DNA of 6,542 nucleotides, taken from contig JAOZQW010000032.1 in NCBI GenBank assembly GCA_029932015.1, positions 6,395 through 12,936 of the forward strand, written 5' to 3'. This document shows, piece after piece, positions 1 through 6,418 of this stretch; positions within the stretch are counted from its first letter, which is position 1; every line of letters starts with the position of its first letter. Under the pieces are notes generated by a model, which worked only from the letters and a program-made list of their open reading frames with translations, was not told where the DNA came from and did not search any database. The position numbers and the translations under genes are program-made. This stretch comes from Candidatus Fermentibacteraceae bacterium. Lineage in GTDB: Bacteria; Fermentibacterota; Fermentibacteria; Fermentibacterales; JCC-6.

Positions 1-190
1 TCTCATCAACAGCGTCGATGATGGGTGGTTCAGGTTCCTCGACTGGCTCCTCGACAACAGCCGCCGAATCAGCAGCCAGGCTGTCAGGCGCAACTTCGGT
101 CTCAGTCGCTTCGTCAGTCGGCTGTGCGAACGCGAGACCTGTACAGAGAATAAGTGATAGAACCAGCAGCAGGGGGTTGAACCTTTTCAT
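1..190 (-). CDS. N-terminal part of an exported acidic protein, possibly an ExbB/TolQ-type subunit (runs off left edge)
   Basis: Sixty-three codons are visible, reading leftward from an ATG at 190-188 to the window edge with no stop. The start is supported by AGAGGAG at 204-198, seven bases upstream. Residues 1-22 form a clear Sec signal peptide: MKR, then a Leu-rich core, then AFA before Gln23. Residues 23-63 are a low-complexity stretch rich in Glu, Asp, Ala, Val and Pro (for example VVEEPVEEPEPP). Some MotA/TolQ/ExbB-family proteins, notably ExbB of Bacteroidetes, begin with just such a cleavable signal and acidic Ala/Pro/Glu linker before the first channel helix. That family is therefore my leading guess, favoured by the large TPR protein upstream. 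The channel domain lies outside the window, so this is inference. A generic secreted protein with an acidic linker is equally compatible with the visible residues. It starts 26 nt after the preceding gene and is probably the fourth gene of the operon. Confidence 0.8.
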   Translation of the reverse strand, partial: MKRFNPLLLVLSLILCTGLAFAQPTDEATETEVAPDSLAADSAAVVEEPVEEPEPPIIDAVDE

Positions 191-197
191 CAATGAT

Positions 198-204
198 CTC
201 CTCT
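198..204 (-). promoter_or_regulatory. Ribosome-binding site of the leftmost gene
   Basis: AGAGGAG, read leftward at 204-198, lies seven bases before the ATG at 190. It sits in the 26-nt gap after the stop of the small acidic protein gene (219-217). It is the strongest of the ribosome-binding sites inside the operon and supports the partial gene as real. Confidence 0.75.
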
Positions 205-216
205 CGTGTGACCGGA

Positions 217-741
217 TCAATTGCCGATCAGGTCAAGAACCAGGTTTCCAATCAAGTCTATACCGGCGATCACTCCGAACACCAGTCCCTCTTCATCATT
301 CTCCTGGGAGTAGCTGTACGCAGACAGCCCCCCCATTACTACAACAGAGCCATACCTGACCCAGGCAGGGAGTACAAATGTCTCCCGTCCGGCGCCGAAG
401 CTCGGTTCATCGGCAAAGGCTCCGGGATATACTGGCCTTACAACATCCTCCAGGAAGCTCCTTTCGAGCAGCACATTGCTTAGGTTGGGCGTTGTTTTCA
501 GCATCATGAATAGTGCCTGGGGAGTTCTCAGCTCACCTCGGATGGTGATCTCCTCAAGCACGAGCCTGCCGTCCTGCCACGTAGCACCCGAGCCTTCTTC
601 TTCCTCATCCTGAGCAAGAACGGGACTCAATGGAATAAGAAGCATAGTGAGAGCCAGGAACAAAGGGAGGAGACTGCTGACGACCTTTGAAGAAGATACT
701 CGAAGGGGATGGCTTGCTCCTAGAATGGCCACAGGAAACAC
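217..741 (-). CDS. Small exported acidic protein of unknown family
   Basis: The ORF encodes 174 residues from GTG at 741-739 or 171 from GTG at 732-730. No ATG precedes the signal peptide. Both starts lie inside the end of the TPR gene (stop 722-720), overlapping it by 22 or 13 bases. A GGAGG at 749-745 is too close to the first GTG (3 nt) and rather far from the second (12 nt), so translation probably depends on coupling. Residues 14-43 have Arg and Lys followed by a Leu-rich core ending VLA before Gln44. A DEEEE acid patch follows. Residues 58-110 look like a compact domain: a short beta stretch LVLEEITIRGEL, then RTPQALFMMLKT, then LLERSFLEDV. From memory, the pattern 'I-x-G-x-(4)-P-Q-x-(3)-L ... 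LERSF' recurs in small proteins near TolQ/ExbB-type genes in several diderm phyla, but I cannot name a family. The C-terminus has two hydrophobic stretches (about 129-142 and 152-172) and ends with DLIGN repeated twice. Likely periplasmic or membrane-associated; function unknown. Confidence 0.85.
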   Translation of the reverse strand: MFPVAILGASHPLRVSSSKVVSSLLPLFLALTMLLIPLSPVLAQDEEEEGSGATWQDGRLVLEEITIRGELRTPQALFMMLKTTPNLSNVLLERSFLEDVVRPVYPGAFADEPSFGAGRETFVLPAWVRYGSVVVMGGLSAYSYSQENDEEGLVFGVIAGIDLIGNLVLDLIGN

Positions 742-3700
742 CCCCCTCCATCATCCTCGTCTTCAGTGACGGTATCGTAACCTGTGTCGGTGTAATCCGT
801 TGTCATATCTGAGGCATCAGTTTCAGAAGGAGCGGATGTATCCTCCGCATCGACGAGCGGATCGGTCAGCGGGTCGAGGATGACCGGTGTCTCGGTATCA
901 TCGATCGGCGGAGCGGCTGTAGAGCCGGCATATCCGATGCTTGCGCTGCTGCCGGGAAGCAGCAGATCAAGTCTCTCTGCGATCTGCTCTGTCACATCGT
1001 CCCTGATACCATTATCCATCGCCAGCTCGAGACCATTCTGGTAGGTTGAGATGGCTCTTCCAATATAAGTGTCATATGCCTCGAGGAGAGTGTTGTAGAA
1101 GGCCTCTTCCCCCTCCGGTGAAAGTCCGGGAGGAGCATTCATGAATCCGATGGAGTTGGCGAAGTCCTCCTGCAGCATACCGATGTCGAGAACAGCCAGG
1201 AAGACATACTCGTCATCCAGGTATGTGAATGTCCTGTTGTAGTTGGCGACTGTCTCGTTGAAGAGCTGTGTCTTAAACTGGACATTGTCCGCTGTGACAG
1301 GCTGCAGAGCATAGTAGTCAGTAGAGGATATCTTTCCTACCTGATAGGCCGACATGGCAGGCCACTCGACACTGCCATCACGGAAGTCGTCATACACGCT
1401 CATGCAGTTCTCGAAGTTGGACCGCGCTATGGAGATATTACCGATGTTGTAGTTGTACTCACCTATCTTGGCGTAAGCCCTGGAAACAACTGCAGCAGTC
1501 CCAGCCCTGTCGTTGGCGATCTGAGTGTAAACTCCCATCGCGAGGTCAGCCCTGCCACCCTCCTCGTAGCTGTCAGCGGCACTGCTGAGTGCTGCGACCA
1601 TATCGGGTGCGGTCGGGAATCTGGCATAAGCATCGAGATACATATCCGCGGCCTGGGTGAACTGCTCATCCTCTCTCAGCAGGAAGGCTGCTCTCAGCAT
1701 ACCGGTCGGAGCATTCTCGTACTGAGGGTAGAGAAGTGCCAGTTCCATGAAGAGCCTGACTGCACTGCCGATATCCCCGGCCCTGCCATAGGTATCAGCT
1801 GCATCGAAGAGCGCAACAGGAGCAACATCGGAATCGGGGTGCTCATGTGCGGTCTCCTCCCATCTCCGTGCGGCAGCAAGGAGGTCCTCGGTGTTCTCGC
1901 TCTCGGCGAGTGAAGCGGCATCGTTGTATGCTGAAGATGCTGCCAGCATTTCTATGTCCGCTCCAAGATCCTCTCCGGTCCTGGCAGCAGTAGTGGCTGC
2001 AAGGCCGTACCATTCCTCAGCTTCCGCGTACATCTCCTCGAACTGGTACGAATCAGCGATGAACTTGGCCGCTCTGGCAGCGTACCCGGAGTTGGGATAG
2101 TCATTGTACAGTGTGTTGAAGAGCTCGCGAGCAGGAGTGTAGTCGCCTGCATTGAAGAACTTCGGTGCTGCGGCCCAATAGAACCAGGCAGCGTTCTCAC
2201 CATTCGGATAGGCTTCTGAGTAGTAGATCAGGGTCGTTGCCAGTTTCTCGCGGAGTGCGATGCTATCGACTCCGGCTATCTCATCGTAGGCGCTAAGGAA
2301 AGAGGAGAAGGCGTTGTTGAGTGCAACTTCCTGCCTCTGGAAGGAAGAGCTGTCCATAGCGACCTCGAAGTAGGTGTCTCCTGCTTCAACGAACTGACCG
2401 AGATGGTAGTATGCATCACCAAGGTGGAATCTGTAGTCATAGGCCATGCTGGAATTGCTGAACTGCGTCAGATATGTCTTTATCCTGTCAACCAGAGCCT
2501 GATTGGCAGCATTGTATGCCACCGGATCGGCCTCGGCGAGAACAGTCTGCTCGAGATAGTACTGGATAGCCTCCTCAAAGGAGGACCCGCGCAGTGAATC
2601 AGCCAGTGCAAGTGCGGATTCATCACCAACCTCGGAGAACCAATCACTATCAGCACTGTAACTGGAGACCAGCAGGTCCCTGGCAACCGCAGCAAGTCCG
2701 AATTCACCCATCTCCTCATATGCCTGCGCGATGGAAGCCTGGTAGAGAGGTGCCTCACTGGAGTACGGGTGATGCTCAAGCAGAGCCTTGTAGCCATCGA
2801 TAGCCGTTATCCAGTCCGTCAGATCTTCGGAGATGAGCGCCATCTGGTACAGGACCTCGATAGTCGTGACCGAATCGCAGAAACGGTCAAGGTAGGAAAC
2901 CGCGGTAGGTACCGGAGGTAGCGACGAATCGGTCATCTCGAGGAAGTCGTAAGCCATGTACTCACGGGCTTCATTGAGGATCCGTATGTCCCCTCGTCTG
3001 GTAATACCCAGTTCAGTGATCGTCCTGTCGTCATCAATCAGATACGTGAACACGGCAACTGACTGCCTGAAGTCCTTGGTGAGGTAAAGCGTCCAGCCGA
3101 GTTTGTACAGACCGTGCTGGAAGAGGTTGGGACTTGATCCGGGATACTTGAGGATATTTTCGAAATAGACCAGGGAGGAATCATACTGCAGTATATCGAA
3201 GTAGTAATTACCCACCCTGATGTTGCACTCGGCTGCGAGATCGCTTTCCGGGTGATCTTCCAGAAGCTCTCTGTAATTGTCCACCGCAACTTCGAAATCC
3301 ATCATAGCCTCAAGACAGTAGCCCATGGAATAGAGAGCAACATCCTCCAGTTCACTGCCCGGATGATCGGTCAGCACCTGCTGATAGAGTTCAATTGACC
3401 TGGAGTAGTCCTCAACAATGAACTGCTCAATACCGGCAGCGGCCTGCTGCTGGCTGTGCTGCAGGTTATCAATGTCGTAATAGAGCTGAGCGAGTCTCAC
3501 AAGAACATCAGGAGTGAACCTGGATTCAGGATAACTGGCCAGGAAGTCCTCGAAGTAGCCGGCAGAGAGAAGAGCACCTTCATCAATGCGCTGGTTCAAG
3601 CCGGATATCTCAGAAGTTCTCTGTGACTCGAGTGAGAGCGCCAGGGTGGAATCTCCCTGCTCGTATGCCACCTGGATGCGGTCTCTGTAAGTCGAACCGA

Positions 3701-5243
3701 GGAAATCAACCGAGTCTCGCTTGAGTTCCCTCTCCATGAAGGTCGCTACCGCGATTCCGTACTGAGTCTCGAGGACCCAGTCGAACTCCCTGGTCATACC
3801 TCCATCGAACTGTGAGGCCAGGTTCTGAAGAGCGAGTCTGATCCTCTCGATCTCCTGCTCGACCTCTGCCAGGTCCTGCTGATCCTGCATAGTTCCATCA
3901 GACTGTGAGAGCTGATGAACCTCATCGGCGGCGATCACCAGTACAGCAGTATTGGATCTGCTCTGCTGTATCAGCCTGGTGAGTTCCTGGGTGAGAGTCT
4001 CGGTATCCATATCCGAAGGAAGGGAGAGCATGGTTTCGAGACTGGAGATCTCTATGAGGAGCTGACGAATATCATCCTCCTCCTCCTCGATCATTGCTAC
4101 CAGCTCAAGGTCTCCCTGGGTGTAGGCTTCCTCTTTTAGTTCAACCAGCCCGAGTCTGATGCCGTTGATTCTCTCGCGCTCAGCTTCGTACTCACCAGCG
4201 GTGAGAGTGGAGCCTGAGAGAAAGAGGTCGTAATAGTCATTGGTCTCCTGATGCTCAATGAGAAGCTGCTGGTACATGACAATGGCCATGTCCAGGTCCT
4301 CTGCACCGAGAGCACAGTTCGCCATAGCGAGCTCGAACTCAGATCGGAGTTCAGAAGCCGGTACTTCCTCGAGTACCCTGTCGGCAAGGTTGTAGGCATC
4401 CTGATACTCGCCGAGTCTCATAAGTGTCCAGGTCTTTCCCAGCATGGCAACATCGTAATAGGAACTGAACGGGCTCACCCGCGAGTAATGCTCGAGAGCT
4501 GACTCGAAAAGCCCCTCGTCCACCTGTATCTGGGCAAGGGCTATCCTGGCTCTGTCCGTAAGGGAGGCTTCACTGCCGGTACTGCTGCCGCGATCCAGTA
4601 TACCCTCTAGAGTAAGCCGTGCGGCAACCCTGTCATCCTCCTCGACAAAAGCGACAGCCTTGAGGTACTCAGCCAGCGCTCCGTAATCCCCGCTCGGAGA
4701 TACCTGATCATAGAGCACCCTCGAACCGGAGAAGTCTCCCCGGTTGTACGTAGAAAGACCTGCGGCGATGATCGCCAGATCCATGAATTCGAAGGTGGGA
4801 GCATTCAGCCTGAGAAGTTGGAAGTATTCAAGGGCCTTCGGGTAATCCTGAAGCTCAAACGCTATCAGTTCCAGTCTGAAGAGTGCATCATTGTAGTACA
4901 CCGATTCGGGGAAGTTGGTGATAACAGCATTGAAAGCATCACGGGCCCAGACTATCGATCCGGCTGTGTAGAGCTCCTCGCCGAGAAGGAAGGCGCTCTC
5001 GGCACTGGCCACCATCGCCTGCTGACGGCGGAATATCGCCAGCTGAGCCTGTACCCGTGAGAGACGCTCCTCCTCGTGAGATATCTGCTGGTTGAGTTCC
5101 AGCAGTTCCTGCTGCGCAGATTCGAGCAGGAGAGCGGTCTCCTCAGAAATATCGGTTTCTGATGCATCTCCATCGACCGGTTGGGCATGGACTCCAATCG
5201 ACGTTAACGCCAAAACCATGAGTACAACTGGCAAAGACTTCAT
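720..5243 (-). CDS. Giant exported TPR-repeat scaffold protein (1507 aa)
   Basis: ATG at 5243-5241 gives a signal peptide (residues 1-20, ending VHA before Gln21), so the protein is exported and probably periplasmic. Residues 34-80 are a Glu/Gln-rich coiled coil. TPR-like helix pairs with typical spacing cover about 81-332: G-x-Y/F, A-x-x-x-F/Y, and terminal P-x-S/D as in NFPES and NAPT. A charged helical region (about 345-480) interrupts them. TPR units resume at about 575-740 and 793-862, then 933-1086 and 1138-1287, with inter-repeat motifs such as DHPGS, DHPES, HHPYS, DYPNS and EHPDS. Residues 1318-1430 form a non-TPR helical module containing APPGLSPEGEEAFYNTL. Residues 1446-1498 are an Asp/Glu/Thr-rich tail, and the protein ends GGGCFLWPF. 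TPR arrays bind other proteins, so a scaffold linking envelope partners is likely. Very large exported TPR proteins of this kind (AgmK/AglT-like) accompany Myxococcus gliding genes, but orthology is not shown. The start has only a distant GGAG (12 nt) and lies 17 nt after the previous stop, suggesting reinitiation. Confidence 0.95.
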   Translation of the reverse strand: MKSLPVVLMVLALTSIGVHAQPVDGDASETDISEETALLLESAQQELLELNQQISHEEERLSRVQAQLAIFRRQQAMVASAESAFLLGEELYTAGSIVWARDAFNAVITNFPESVYYNDALFRLELIAFELQDYPKALEYFQLLRLNAPTFEFMDLAIIAAGLSTYNRGDFSGSRVLYDQVSPSGDYGALAEYLKAVAFVEEDDRVAARLTLEGILDRGSSTGSEASLTDRARIALAQIQVDEGLFESALEHYSRVSPFSSYYDVAMLGKTWTLMRLGEYQDAYNLADRVLEEVPASELRSEFELAMANCALGAEDLDMAIVMYQQLLIEHQETNDYYDLFLSGSTLTAGEYEAERERINGIRLGLVELKEEAYTQGDLELVAMIEEEEDDIRQLLIEISSLETMLSLPSDMDTETLTQELTRLIQQSRSNTAVLVIAADEVHQLSQSDGTMQDQQDLAEVEQEIERIRLALQNLASQFDGGMTREFDWVLETQYGIAVATFMERELKRDSVDFLGSTYRDRIQVAYEQGDSTLALSLESQRTSEISGLNQRIDEGALLSAGYFEDFLASYPESRFTPDVLVRLAQLYYDIDNLQHSQQQAAAGIEQFIVEDYSRSIELYQQVLTDHPGSELEDVALYSMGYCLEAMMDFEVAVDNYRELLEDHPESDLAAECNIRVGNYYFDILQYDSSLVYFENILKYPGSSPNLFQHGLYKLGWTLYLTKDFRQSVAVFTYLIDDDRTITELGITRRGDIRILNEAREYMAYDFLEMTDSSLPPVPTAVSYLDRFCDSVTTIEVLYQMALISEDLTDWITAIDGYKALLEHHPYSSEAPLYQASIAQAYEEMGEFGLAAVARDLLVSSYSADSDWFSEVGDESALALADSLRGSSFEEAIQYYLEQTVLAEADPVAYNAANQALVDRIKTYLTQFSNSSMAYDYRFHLGDAYYHLGQFVEAGDTYFEVAMDSSSFQRQEVALNNAFSSFLSAYDEIAGVDSIALREKLATTLIYYSEAYPNGENAAWFYWAAAPKFFNAGDYTPARELFNTLYNDYPNSGYAARAAKFIADSYQFEEMYAEAEEWYGLAATTAARTGEDLGADIEMLAASSAYNDAASLAESENTEDLLAAARRWEETAHEHPDSDVAPVALFDAADTYGRAGDIGSAVRLFMELALLYPQYENAPTGMLRAAFLLREDEQFTQAADMYLDAYARFPTAPDMVAALSSAADSYEEGGRADLAMGVYTQIANDRAGTAAVVSRAYAKIGEYNYNIGNISIARSNFENCMSVYDDFRDGSVEWPAMSAYQVGKISSTDYYALQPVTADNVQFKTQLFNETVANYNRTFTYLDDEYVFLAVLDIGMLQEDFANSIGFMNAPPGLSPEGEEAFYNTLLEAYDTYIGRAISTYQNGLELAMDNGIRDDVTEQIAERLDLLLPGSSASIGYAGSTAAPPIDDTETPVILDPLTDPLVDAEDTSAPSETDASDMTTDYTDTGYDTVTEDEDDGGGCFLWPF

Positions 5244-5260
5244 ATCAGCAGACCACTCCG

Positions 5261-6199
5261 TCAGTTGCTCTCGAGGAGATCACGGAGTCTCTGGAGTTCG
5301 GCTTCGGCGGCCCTGCGCCGATCTTCCAGTTCCTCGAGCCTTGCCCTGGCTCTTTCAATCCGTTGCTGTTCCCTCTGAAGCGCCAGGCGTCCAGCTCCGA
5401 AAATGGGACCTATACGAGAACGCAGTCCAAAAGTGACCTTGGAATTCTGCATGATATCTGTCCTGTCCTGATTGGCAGGCGGAAACACGGTCTGCTCAAA
5501 TTCCGCCCAGGCCATTTTCAGCGTCAGGAAGCTGTTGATATCGTATGACATCCCTATGTTCAAATCCCTGCCGTCCTGCTCGAGGGCAAGACTGAAGCCC
5601 TCGGCTGGCTTGAAAACGACAGAGCCGAAGAGCCCATGACTGATGGAGCTGCCGATACCCATTGCTCCGGAGTCGATTGTACCGACAAAACGTCCGATAC
5701 CGATGCCCATGCTCACAGTCGCCGGGATACCGATGATGTAGCTCAGGTCCTTTGAAACAACTCCATATGCAGACCAGTTCTGAGCGTGAGCGTAATTGTA
5801 GAAGAGTTCAGTACCCGCGCTATCGACCTTGAAGCACTCGATGTACTTCTCACCGGTAATGTTGTCCATTCCGATGGCGAAAGCCGGAACAGCGAATCCT
5901 TCATGAAGAATTGCCACTTTTACATTGGCTGCTACTCCCCCGTCACCGAGATAGGATATTCCTATCTGGCCGTAGCGAAAGAGTCCCACATCCAGATGTC
6001 CGGTGATCATGAATTCACTGTTGCTGGATCCGGTACTGTCCTCCACCGAATAGGCAGCAGCAGCTACTTCAGCTTCTATCTCAGTGTGTGACAGCAAGTA
6101 AGCATCAGGGCAGTCAATTACACCACTTCGAGAGAATGGCAATGAACCGGCTGCCGCAATGGCAACCAGCATTAATAATGAAGTTAAAGCATACCTCAT
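5261..6199 (-). CDS. Predicted outer-membrane beta-barrel protein with C-terminal coiled coil (312 aa)
   Basis: I chose ATG 6199-6197 over the upstream GTG at 6244. The ATG has GGAGAG five bases upstream and puts the signal peptide (MRYALTSLLMLVAIAAAG) at the true N-terminus. The mature part (about 19-265) alternates polar and hydrophobic residues in strand-like runs rich in Gly and aromatics, such as HLDVGLFRYGQIGISYLG, NVKVAILHEGFAVPAFAIGM and ATVSMGIGIGRFV. This suits a small outer-membrane barrel. The order, with an opening GVIDCPDAYLL segment, then 'G-QIGISY-GDGG', then 'vPAFAIGMDN', resembles YjbH-like barrel proteins of diderm candidate phyla; this is from memory and not tested. Residues 273-312 are an almost uninterrupted amphipathic helix of Arg/Glu/Leu heptads, which predicts a coiled coil facing the periplasm. 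It is the first gene of the operon, 17 nt before the TPR gene. Pore activity or a purely structural role cannot be told apart. The single Cys near the start of the mature protein (residue 30) is not a lipobox. Confidence 0.88.
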   Translation of the reverse strand: MRYALTSLLMLVAIAAAGSLPFSRSGVIDCPDAYLLSHTEIEAEVAAAAYSVEDSTGSSNSEFMITGHLDVGLFRYGQIGISYLGDGGVAANVKVAILHEGFAVPAFAIGMDNITGEKYIECFKVDSAGTELFYNYAHAQNWSAYGVVSKDLSYIIGIPATVSMGIGIGRFVGTIDSGAMGIGSSISHGLFGSVVFKPAEGFSLALEQDGRDLNIGMSYDINSFLTLKMAWAEFEQTVFPPANQDRTDIMQNSKVTFGLRSRIGPIFGAGRLALQREQQRIERARARLEELEDRRRAAEAELQRLRDLLESN

Positions 6200-6223
6200 A
6201 CTCTCTCCAGACTCCCTCCAGAC
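6200..6223 (-). promoter_or_regulatory. Tandemly duplicated ribosome-binding site before the barrel gene
   Basis: Reading leftward, the 11-base unit GTCTGGAGGGA (6223-6213) is followed at once by GTCTGGAGAGA (6212-6202), one mismatch apart. Each carries a Shine-Dalgarno core. The second (GGAG, 6208-6205) lies five bases before the ATG and is the working site. It decides the start at 6199 rather than the upstream GTG at 6244. Confidence 0.7.
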
Positions 6224-6274
6224 CCCAGTCAGAACAGAGTTCACGATTAAGTCGTCTTCGCATTTCCTGAAGCA

Positions 6275-6303
6275 ATTATCTGCTACTGGGTCTCAGGAGT
6301 CAA
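6275..6303 (-). promoter_or_regulatory. Sigma-70-type promoter of the leftward envelope operon
   Basis: Reading leftward, TTGACT (6303-6298) is followed after 17 bases by GATAAT (6280-6275). Each hexamer matches the consensus at five of six positions, with optimal spacing. Predicted transcription would begin near 6268, leaving a leader of about 70 nt before the ATG at 6199. No comparable promoter was noticed between the downstream genes, so this probably drives the whole operon. Confidence 0.75.
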
Positions 6304-6346
6304 CCTCTAACGAGTCTCAATCGGTAGGGGATGATAACACAGGGAG

Positions 6347-6374
6347 TTGACTTGAGAGTAGCAGATGGGATAAT
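6347..6374 (+). promoter_or_regulatory. Sigma-70-type promoter with extended -10 for the rightward gene
   Basis: TTGACT (6347-6352) is followed after 16 bases by GATAAT (6369-6374), preceded by the TGn of an extended -10 (6366-6368). Transcription would begin near 6381, about 38 nt before the TTG start at 6419. The -35 sits 43 bases from the -35 of the leftward promoter, so the two polymerases would bind back to back. Confidence 0.75.
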
Positions 6375-6386
6375 ATCCACACAGTC

Positions 6387-6414
6387 GGAGACACTCTTCT
6401 CCCCCTGGAGGTGA
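6387..6414 (+). promoter_or_regulatory. Ribosome-binding site of the TTG-start gene, with possible alternative hairpins
   Basis: GGAGGTGA (6407-6414) is a near-ideal Shine-Dalgarno sequence and fixes the TTG start at 6419. CTCC (6399-6402) can pair with its GGAG (6407-6410) across a four-base loop. TCTCC (6398-6402) can instead pair with GGAGA (6387-6391), which would free the site. The stems are only 4-5 bp, so the ribosome-binding site is sure but the switch is speculative. Confidence 0.6.
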
Positions 6415-6418
6415 ATCC

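Larger units (their letters stand above)
6275..6374. repeat. Inverted repeat making the two divergent promoters near-mirror copies
   Basis: The left arm (6275-6304) and the reverse complement of the right arm (6346-6374) share, in the same order, ATTATC, TGCTACT, CTCA and AGTCAAC, with small indels between blocks. ATCTGCTACT at 6278-6287 is exactly repeated inverted as AGTAGCAGAT at 6357-6366. GTTGACT is likewise repeated inverted (6298-6304 against 6346-6352). The 41-base centre (6305-6345) is not symmetric. The shared 10-mer lies between the -35 and -10 in each promoter, so it could be an operator for one regulator acting on both genes, or the trace of a promoter duplicated by inversion. 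Confidence 0.8.

Noticed and set aside
18..483. Overlapping plus-strand ORFs opposite the two leftmost genes
   Set aside because: They are antisense to genes with signal peptides and ribosome-binding sites. Their Ser/Arg-rich low-complexity products look like frame shadows.
721..727. Good Shine-Dalgarno-like TAGGAG just after the TPR stop
   Set aside because: No ATG, GTG or TTG lies at usable distance in the small protein's frame (the codon there is CAT), so it does not define its start, though it may help hold ribosomes for coupling.
5092..5436. Plus-strand ORF of 114 codons across the barrel/TPR junction
   Set aside because: It is antisense to the start of the TPR gene and the end of the barrel gene. 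Its Ser-rich opening mirrors the coiled-coil codons and no ribosome-binding site supports it.
6200..6244. Longer N-terminus of the barrel protein from GTG at 6244
   Set aside because: It would bury the signal peptide behind 15 polar residues and translate through the duplicated Shine-Dalgarno region. The ATG at 6199 has a well-placed GGAGAG.
6117..6263. Leader ORF beginning with ATG at 6263 on the minus strand, in another frame from the barrel gene
   Set aside because: It starts only about five bases after the predicted transcription start, its codons run on into the barrel gene, and the product has no recognisable character. Probably chance.
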